28,261 bases of DNA from an uncultured Oscillospiraceae bacterium (GTDB taxonomy: Bacteria; Bacillota; Clostridia; Oscillospirales; Oscillospiraceae): NCBI GenBank assembly GCA_948616425.1, contig CAPGBJ010000052.1, forward strand, positions 1 through 28,261. The letters run 5' to 3'. Below the pieces are notes generated by a model. That model was not told the DNA's origin and made no database searches. It saw nothing but the letters and a program-made list of their open reading frames with translations. The position numbers and the translations under genes were made by a program. Below are positions 23,248-28,261 of the stretch, one piece after another (positions within the stretch are counted from its first letter, which is position 1; each line of letters opens with the position of its first letter).

Positions 23248-23282
23248 CTGCTGAATTTTGGGAATATCTCCCTGTTCAGCAG
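23248..23282. other. Bipartite inverted repeat in the convergent intergenic region
   Basis: CTGCTGAA (23248-23255) pairs with TTCAGCAG (23275-23282), and inside it GGGA (23260-23263) with TCCC (23269-23272). It lies between the last sensor gene (plus) and purC (minus). There is no clear T-run, so it may be only a weak bidirectional terminator. Confidence 0.4.
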
Positions 23283-23312
23283 GGCAAACCCCTGTTCCGG
23301 CATTTCTTCCCC

Positions 23313-24044
23313 TTACATTCCCTCTTCCCCCTGGATCAGACCAGTCAGCCGCTCCATCACGCGGCTGTAGGCCTCTTCCACACCGCCCAGGTCCTGACGA
23401 AATCGGTCTTTATCCAGCTTTTCTCCCGTTTTGGCGTCCCACAGGCGGCAGGTGTCGGGGCTGATCTCGTCGGCCAGCACAATGGTTCCATCCGCCAGGC
23501 GTCCAAACTCCAGCTTAAAGTCCACCAGAGTAACTCCACACCCCTTCCACAGCTCCTGCAGCAGCCTGTTGACCGTCAGCGCATACCTCCGAATGGCGGC
23601 CAGTTCCTCTGGAGCCGCCAGTTTTAGGGCCACTATATGATCATCATTGAGCAGAGGGTCGCCCAACTCATCGTTTTTATAGGAGAACTCTAAGGTAGGT
23701 GCTGCAAAGACAACCCCTTCCTCCACTCCATATCGCCTGGAGAAGGACCCCGCGGCGGCATTGCGTACAATCACCTCCAGCGGCACGATGGCCACCCGTC
23801 TGACCAAAGTCTCCCGGTCATTCAGTTCTCTCACCAGGTGGGTGGGGACCCCCTCCCTCTCCAACCGGGCCATGAGCAGATTGCTCATCCGGTTATTCAC
23901 AATCCCCTTGCCGGAAATGGTTCCCTTTTTCTGTCCGTTGAAAGCGGTGGCGTCGTCCTTGTAGGCGACAACCAGATATTGGGGGTCGTCGGTGGTATAG
24001 ACCCGCTTCGCCTTTCCCTCATAGAGTAGTTCCCGTACTTCCAC
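23313..24044 (-). CDS. purC: Phosphoribosylaminoimidazole-succinocarboxamide synthase (SAICAR synthetase)
   Basis: This 243-aa enzyme joins CAIR and aspartate with ATP in purine synthesis. The GTG at 24042-24044 has GGGGAGG 9 nt upstream and gives the usual family length (about 240); an ATG at 24083 would add 13 residues without family match. Motifs: LLYEGKAKRVY at the start, DDATAFNGQKKG, PLEVIVRNAAAGSFSRRYG, and DFKLEFGRLADG followed by LADEISPDTCRLWD. It follows pyrG on the same strand after 242 bp containing possible regulatory sites, so it is probably transcribed at least partly by itself. Confidence 0.95.
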   Translation of the reverse strand: MEVRELLYEGKAKRVYTTDDPQYLVVAYKDDATAFNGQKKGTISGKGIVNNRMSNLLMARLEREGVPTHLVRELNDRETLVRRVAIVPLEVIVRNAAAGSFSRRYGVEEGVVFAAPTLEFSYKNDELGDPLLNDDHIVALKLAAPEELAAIRRYALTVNRLLQELWKGCGVTLVDFKLEFGRLADGTIVLADEISPDTCRLWDAKTGEKLDKDRFRQDLGGVEEAYSRVMERLTGLIQGEEGM

Positions 24045-24082
24045 TGCTGTTTTCCTCCCCAATAAACAATACTGTTGGTACA

Positions 24083-24105
24083 CAAGGGGGGTATCCTCCC
24101 CCTTG
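24083..24105 (-). promoter_or_regulatory. Leader hairpin upstream of purC
   Basis: CAAGGGGG (24083-24090) and CCCCCTTG (24098-24105) form a perfect 8-bp stem with a 7-nt loop, starting 38 nt before the purC start. No T-run follows directly. I could not match the region to a known purine or PRPP riboswitch. Confidence 0.4.
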
Positions 24106-24185
24106 CTTATCCCTATTGCCCCAAAAACTGAGAAATCACCTTGTCCAGTCTCCGCCCAAACGGCCTTCCTCCGATCAAATAGACT

Positions 24186-24290
24186 GTAAACCCACGTCGT
24201 ATCCGCCGGGCCTCTAAATGTCTACGACACTGTCAGATCAGGTTTACATTGACAGTTCGGGTCGTTTACTGTTTTAAAATAGCGGTTTAC
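24186..24290. promoter_or_regulatory. Repeated GGTTTAC heptamers between pyrG and purC
   Basis: GGTTTAC occurs at 24241-24247 and 24284-24290, CGTTTAC at 24263-24269, and the inverted GTAAACC at 24186-24192. The three direct copies start 22 and 21 bp apart, i.e. on one face of the helix. An inverted pair ACTGTCA/TGACAGT (about 24229-24255) overlaps one copy. The arrangement suggests binding sites of an unknown regulator upstream of purC. Confidence 0.4.
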
Positions 24291-25915
24291 GTCGAAAGGT
24301 TCCCTTCGGCCTGTCCCCGCTGAAATCGCTCGGCGGCGGCCACAAATTCTCGGAACAGCGGGTGGGCCCGGTTGGGCCGGGATTTCAGTTCCGGGTGGAA
24401 CTGGACCCCTACAAACCAGGGGTGGCCGGGCAGCTCCACCATCTCCACCAGCCGCCCGTCCAGGGACAGGCCGGCCAGGACCAGGCCGGCGGCGGTGAAC
24501 ACCTGACGAAAGTCGTTGTTGAACTCGTAGCGGTGGCGGTGACGCTCGCTGATCTCCTCGACGCCGTATGCCCGGCGAATGAGGACGCTCTCTTCAGAAA
24601 TACGGCAGGGACAGGCCCCCAGCCGCATGGTCCCCCCCTTGTCGGCAATCCCCCGCTGGTCGGGCATCAGATCAATCACCGGATGGGCCGTGGTGGGGGA
24701 AAACTCGCTGGAGTGGGCGTCCTCCATGCCGCAGACGTGGCGGGCAAACTCCACCACCGCCATCTGCATCCCCAGGCAGATGCCCAGAAAGGGAGTTCCC
24801 TTCTCCCGGGCGTACCGGATGGCGGCAAGCTTGCCCTCAATCCCCCGGCCGCCGAAGCCGCCAGGCACCAGAATACCATCTGCGCCGCCCAGTATCTGGG
24901 CGGCATTTTCTTCGTTGACGGTCTCGCTGTCCACCCAGCGGATATGGACCCCCACCTGATTGGCAATCCCCCCGTGGGTGAGGGCCTCGGCCACCGAAAG
25001 ATAGGCGTCGCGGAAGGCCACATACTTGCCTACCAGCGCAACTTCCACCGCTCCGGCCGGATGCTTGGCCAGCTGGACCATGTCGGCCCACTCGGTGAGG
25101 TCTGGCATGGGGCAGATCAGACCCAGCCGCCGGACCACCGCGTTGGCCAGTCCCTCCCGCTCCAACATCAGGGGCACCTCATAGAGCAAGTCCGCATTCA
25201 GGTTCGGGATGACATTCTCTCGAGGGATGCCGCAGAACAGGGAGATCTTGTCCAAAATTTCCCCCGGAATGGGCGCGGCGCCGCGGCAGACAATGACGTC
25301 AGGTTGAATCCCCAAGGAGAGCAGCTCTTTGGCGGAGTGCTGGGTTGGCTTGGACTTCAAGTCCCCCGTGCCGGGAATGGAGACCACAAGGGAGACATGA
25401 AGAAACATCACATTCTCTCGGCCCCGTTCCGCCGACACCTGTCGGATGGCCTCCAGAAAGGGCTGAGACTCGATATCCCCCACCGTCCCGCCGATCTCTA
25501 CAATGGCTACGTCGGTGCCGGGGTCCTCCAGGGAAAATATATTGCGCTTGATCTCGTCGGTGATGTGGGGGATGATCTGGACGGTGCCCCCCAGATAGTC
25601 CCCCCTCCGCTCCCGATTGAGAACGTTCCAGTACACCTTACCCGAGGAAATGGAGGAATTTACCGTCAAACTCTCGTCGATAAACCGCTCGTAGTGGCCC
25701 AGATCCAAGTCGGTCTCCGCCCCGTCGTCGGTGACAAAGACCTCCCCGTGCTGGTAGGGGGACATTGTGCCCGGGTCTACGTTCAGATAGGGGTCCAGCT
25801 TCTGCACCTTTACCCGCAGGCCCCGCTGCTTCAACAGCCGGCCCAAACTGGCCGCCGTGATCCCCTTGCCCAGTCCAGACACCACCCCGCCAGTTACAAA
25901 AATATATTTTGTCAT
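24287..25915 (-). CDS. pyrG: CTP synthase
   Basis: The 542-aa enzyme makes CTP from UTP, ATP and glutamine. The ATG at 25913-25915 has GGGGGAG 4-5 nt upstream; the in-frame ATG at 25928-25930 precedes the ribosome binding site. The synthetase domain starts with KYIFVTGGVVSGLGKG (P-loop) and has KLDPYLNVDPGTMSPYQHGEV and EIGGTVGDIES. The C-terminal glutamine amidotransferase domain has the nucleophile Cys in LGICLGMQMAVVEFAR and the His/Glu pair in VQFHPE. It is 45 bp downstream of guaA on the same strand, so the two probably share a transcript. Confidence 0.97.
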   Translation of the reverse strand: MTKYIFVTGGVVSGLGKGITAASLGRLLKQRGLRVKVQKLDPYLNVDPGTMSPYQHGEVFVTDDGAETDLDLGHYERFIDESLTVNSSISSGKVYWNVLNRERRGDYLGGTVQIIPHITDEIKRNIFSLEDPGTDVAIVEIGGTVGDIESQPFLEAIRQVSAERGRENVMFLHVSLVVSIPGTGDLKSKPTQHSAKELLSLGIQPDVIVCRGAAPIPGEILDKISLFCGIPRENVIPNLNADLLYEVPLMLEREGLANAVVRRLGLICPMPDLTEWADMVQLAKHPAGAVEVALVGKYVAFRDAYLSVAEALTHGGIANQVGVHIRWVDSETVNEENAAQILGGADGILVPGGFGGRGIEGKLAAIRYAREKGTPFLGICLGMQMAVVEFARHVCGMEDAHSSEFSPTTAHPVIDLMPDQRGIADKGGTMRLGACPCRISEESVLIRRAYGVEEISERHRHRYEFNNDFRQVFTAAGLVLAGLSLDGRLVEMVELPGHPWFVGVQFHPELKSRPNRAHPLFREFVAAAERFQRGQAEGNLST

Positions 25916-25960
25916 AGAGCTCCCCCTCATATGCGGCCCCGCCGGTTAGGCGGACCATCC

Positions 25961-27496
25961 TCACTCCCACTCTATTGTGGAAGGCGGCTTACTGGTGATG
26001 TCATACACAATGCGGTTGATGCCCGCCACCTCATTGACAATACGGCTGGACACCCGGTCCAGCAGGTCATAGGGGATACGGGCCCAATCGGCGGTCATAA
26101 AGTCGGAGGTGGTCACCGCCCGGAGCGCCAACGTGTAGTCGTAGGTGCGGCCGTCCCCCATAACGCCCACCGAACGGGTGTTGGTGAGAACGGCAAAGTA
26201 CTGGCTAAGTCCCCTGTCCTCCCCGGCTTTGGCCACCTCATCCCTGAAGATGAAGTCCGCCTTCCGGAGGGCGTCCACCTTCTCCCCGGTGACCTCCCCC
26301 ATGATCCGGATGGCCAGCCCGGGCCCCGGGAAGGGCTGGCGATTCACCAGATACTCGGGCAGGCCCAGTTCCCGGCCCAGCTGGCGGACCTCGTCTTTAA
26401 AGAGCAGGCGCAGAGGTTCGATAATTGCTTGAAACTCCACATAGTCGGGCAAGCCCCCCACGTTGTGGTGGCTCTTGATGACGGCCGCCTCCCCCGCACC
26501 CGACTCGATCACGTCGGGGTAGATGGTGCCCTGGGCCAAGAAGTCCACCGCCCCAATCCCTTTGGCCACCTCCTCGAAGACCCGGACGAACTCCTCCCCG
26601 ATGATCTTGCGCTTCTCCTCCGGCTCGTCCACCCCGGCCAGCCTCCCCAGGAAACGGGCTTCGGCGTCCACTCGGACAAAGTTCAGGTCCCATCGGGAGA
26701 AGGCCTCCTCCACCTCGTCCCCCTCACTCAGCCGCATCAGGCCGTGGTCCACAAAGACGCAGGTGAGCTGGGGCCCCACCGCCTCGGCCAGCAGGGCGGC
26801 GGCCACCGAGGAATCCACCCCGCCGGACAGGGCCAGCAGCACCCGGCCGGCTCCAATTCTCTCCCGCAGCCGGGCAATGGCCATGCCTTTGTAGTCCCCC
26901 ATGGTCCAGTCTCCCCTGGCATGACAGACCTGATAGAGGAAGGCGCGGATCATGTCTCCCCCATGCTCTGTGTGGTCCACCTCCGGGTGGAACTGCACCC
27001 CGTAAAACCCCCGGCCCTCGTGGGCCATGGCCGCATTGGGACAGGCGTCACTGCGGGCGGTGAGGACAAAGCCCTCCGGCACCTTGGACATGTAGTCCCC
27101 GTGGCTCATCCAGGACACCCCCTCCTGGGGCAGGCCCTGGAACAGCTTACAGGCGGCGTCGTAGCGGGTGAGGGTCTTGCCGTACTCCCGGGCGGAGTCG
27201 TCCTGGGCGGGGACGACCTGTCCCCCCAGCAGGTGGGCCATGAGCTGACAGCCGTAGCAGATGCCCAGAATGGGCACCCCCCAGGTGAAAATCGACCTGT
27301 CCACCGTGGGGGCGCCCTCCTGATAGACCGACCGGGGCCCGCCGGTGAAGATAACGCCTATGGGGTCGAAGGCTTTCAGTTCCTCCAGAGGCGTGTTCCA
27401 GGGCTTCACCTCGCAGTATACCCTGCATTCCCGCACCCGCCGGGCAATGAGCTGGTTATACTGGCCGCCAAAGTCGATGATAAGGATTCTTTCCAT
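25961..27496 (-). CDS. guaA: GMP synthase (glutamine-hydrolysing)
   Basis: The 511-aa enzyme converts XMP to GMP with ATP and glutamine. The N-terminal amidotransferase domain has ILIIDFGGQYNQLIARRVRE, the nucleophile in GICYGCQLMAHLLGG (glutamine-GATase CYG), and the His/Glu pair in VQFHPEVDHTEHG. The PP-loop ATPase motif LALSGGVDSSVAAAL follows, and the C-terminal dimerisation domain ends RIVYDITSKPPSTIEWE, as in all GuaA. The ATG has GGAG 7 nt upstream. It lies 43 bp downstream of asnB and 45 bp upstream of pyrG. Confidence 0.97.
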   Translation of the reverse strand: MERILIIDFGGQYNQLIARRVRECRVYCEVKPWNTPLEELKAFDPIGVIFTGGPRSVYQEGAPTVDRSIFTWGVPILGICYGCQLMAHLLGGQVVPAQDDSAREYGKTLTRYDAACKLFQGLPQEGVSWMSHGDYMSKVPEGFVLTARSDACPNAAMAHEGRGFYGVQFHPEVDHTEHGGDMIRAFLYQVCHARGDWTMGDYKGMAIARLRERIGAGRVLLALSGGVDSSVAAALLAEAVGPQLTCVFVDHGLMRLSEGDEVEEAFSRWDLNFVRVDAEARFLGRLAGVDEPEEKRKIIGEEFVRVFEEVAKGIGAVDFLAQGTIYPDVIESGAGEAAVIKSHHNVGGLPDYVEFQAIIEPLRLLFKDEVRQLGRELGLPEYLVNRQPFPGPGLAIRIMGEVTGEKVDALRKADFIFRDEVAKAGEDRGLSQYFAVLTNTRSVGVMGDGRTYDYTLALRAVTTSDFMTADWARIPYDLLDRVSSRIVNEVAGINRIVYDITSKPPSTIEWE

Positions 27497-27539
27497 AATG
27501 TCTCTCCATCTGATTGTCTATGATTTTACAGGGGCGGGC

Positions 27540-28261
27540 CTACACCCCGCTCTCCCCGTAGTTGGCCAGCACCCGGGCGGAGGGGTCGTCCACGTCGCAG
27601 CCCGCCCAGGACCGGTTGGGCATCCAGAAATCCGCCACCATCCCGCTCTGGCCCGGATAGTACTTCTCAAAAATCTCCCGGTAGAGGAGGGACTCCTTGG
27701 TGAAGGGCCGGGCGTGGGCGTATTTCTGCCTCAGCCGTTCCAATTCCCCGTCGGTGTACCGGCCCTCGGCGTACTCCTTCAGGTCGTCCACCAGGGAGTG
27801 GCCCACCGCGTCGGAGAAAGCGGCCTTCTCACGCCACAGGATGTGCGCGGGCAGCCAGTCCCCCTCAAAGGCTTTGCGCAGCAGATACTTGCCCTTGCCG
27901 TAGGTGTTCAGTTTCTTTGCCGGGTCGATGGCCATCACATATTTCACAAAATCCAGGTCGCCGAAGGGCACCCGGGCCTCCAGGGAGTTGACCGAGATGC
28001 ACCGGTCCGCCCGGAGAACGTCGTACATGTGCAGCTCCCGCAGCCGCTTCTCCGCCTCCTCCTGAAAGGCCCGGGGCGTAGGGGCGAAGTCGGTGTATTT
28101 GTAGCCAAAGAGTTCGTCGGAGATCTCCCCGGTGAGCAGCACCCGGAGATCCGTCTGTTCATGGATGGCCCTGCACAGCAAATACATCCCCATGCTTGCC
28201 CGGATAGTAGTGATGTCATAGGTGCCCAGCAGCTCCACCACCGTCTCCAGGCTGGACAGCA
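27540..28261 (-). CDS. asnB: Asparagine synthase (glutamine-hydrolysing), C-terminal part; 5' end beyond window
   Basis: An open frame of 240 codons enters at the right edge, so the N-terminal amidotransferase domain is not visible. The part seen is the ATP-dependent synthetase domain: LSSLETVVELLGTYDITTIRAS (a YDITTIRAS substrate-loop segment), LLTGEISDELFGYKY (the SGEGSDE motif of the family, here TGEISDE), SVNSLEARVPFGD and a C-terminal GKYLLRKAFEGDWLP. AsnB makes asparagine from aspartate, ATP and glutamine. It is first of the visible asnB-guaA-pyrG series. Confidence 0.93.
   Translation of the reverse strand, partial: LSSLETVVELLGTYDITTIRASMGMYLLCRAIHEQTDLRVLLTGEISDELFGYKYTDFAPTPRAFQEEAEKRLRELHMYDVLRADRCISVNSLEARVPFGDLDFVKYVMAIDPAKKLNTYGKGKYLLRKAFEGDWLPAHILWREKAAFSDAVGHSLVDDLKEYAEGRYTDGELERLRQKYAHARPFTKESLLYREIFEKYYPGQSGMVADFWMPNRSWAGCDVDDPSARVLANYGESGV

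Noticed and set aside
24222..24275. Plus-strand TTGACA (24250-24255) as a promoter.
   Set aside because: No fitting -10 at 16-18 bp and no plus-strand gene downstream; at most an antisense start under pyrG.
24362..27523. A plus-strand open frame of 1053 codons opposite pyrG and guaA.
   Set aside because: It is the antisense of two unmistakable genes; composition is Gly/His/Pro/Val-rich with no domain, as expected from a shadow frame in GC-rich DNA.
1..28261. CRISPR arrays, tRNA/rRNA genes, insertion sequences, prophage genes, replication origin.
   Set aside because: No regularly spaced repeats, RNA-gene signatures, transposase or phage-type frames were seen.

Overview
The window looks like a chromosomal segment of a GC-rich anaerobic gut Firmicute of the Oscillospiraceae type (Flavonifractor / Pseudoflavonifractor / Intestinimonas-like). 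This is an inference from protein style (Firmicutes class II GalT, YesM/YesN two-component proteins, MerR and EutH families), strong GGAGG ribosome binding sites, frequent TTG starts and palindromic intergenic repeats. I saw no phage, transposase, CRISPR, rRNA or tRNA.

Layout. (1) 1-2793, minus strand: a promoter, a ROK/ASKHA-fold putative sugar kinase and an N-acylglucosamine 2-epimerase cut by the left edge, separated by a cluster of palindromic repeat hairpins; probably amino-sugar (ManNAc/sialic acid) catabolism. (2) 2860-8967, minus strand: a C26 gamma-glutamyl hydrolase, an M20 amidohydrolase, a YfcC/DcuC-type carrier, a MerR regulator fused to a Zn-ribbon and a methyltransferase-like domain, and an EutH-like transporter. 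It reads as an uptake and hydrolysis locus for gamma-glutamyl or N-acyl amino-acid/amine conjugates, with a MerR-type dyad upstream. (3) 9072-10322, plus strand: a 37-codon orphan ORF with its own terminator, then a strong promoter, a structured leader with an intrinsic terminator, and two small membrane proteins of unknown function. (4) 10342-23183: a galactose module. galK-galT (minus) diverge from mglB-mglA-mglC (plus), followed by a YesN-type response regulator, a YesM-type kinase, a membrane-anchored periplasmic-binding-like protein and a second, lipoprotein MglB paralogue that keeps the galactose-binding residues. (5) 23313-28261, minus strand: asnB (partial), guaA, pyrG and purC, i.e. 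purine/pyrimidine synthesis and glutamine amidotransferases.

How the genes work together. In module 4 extracytoplasmic galactose is probably sensed by the binding proteins encoded beside the kinase, and the phosphorylated AraC-type regulator probably activates mglBAC. A direct repeat overlapping a weak -35 upstream of mglB fits an AraC-type activator site. Imported galactose is processed by GalK and GalT; no galE lies in the window. The mglB-mglA junction is unusual: 472 bp with two terminators, a palindromic repeat and a nested, mutually exclusive RNA structure. In module 2 the MerR fusion is the likely regulator, but its ligand is unknown.

Most promising for new biology: the MerR/Zn-ribbon/methyltransferase-like regulator and its locus, the doubled binding-protein sensor system, the structured mglB-mglA junction, and the leader RNA with its pair of small membrane proteins.
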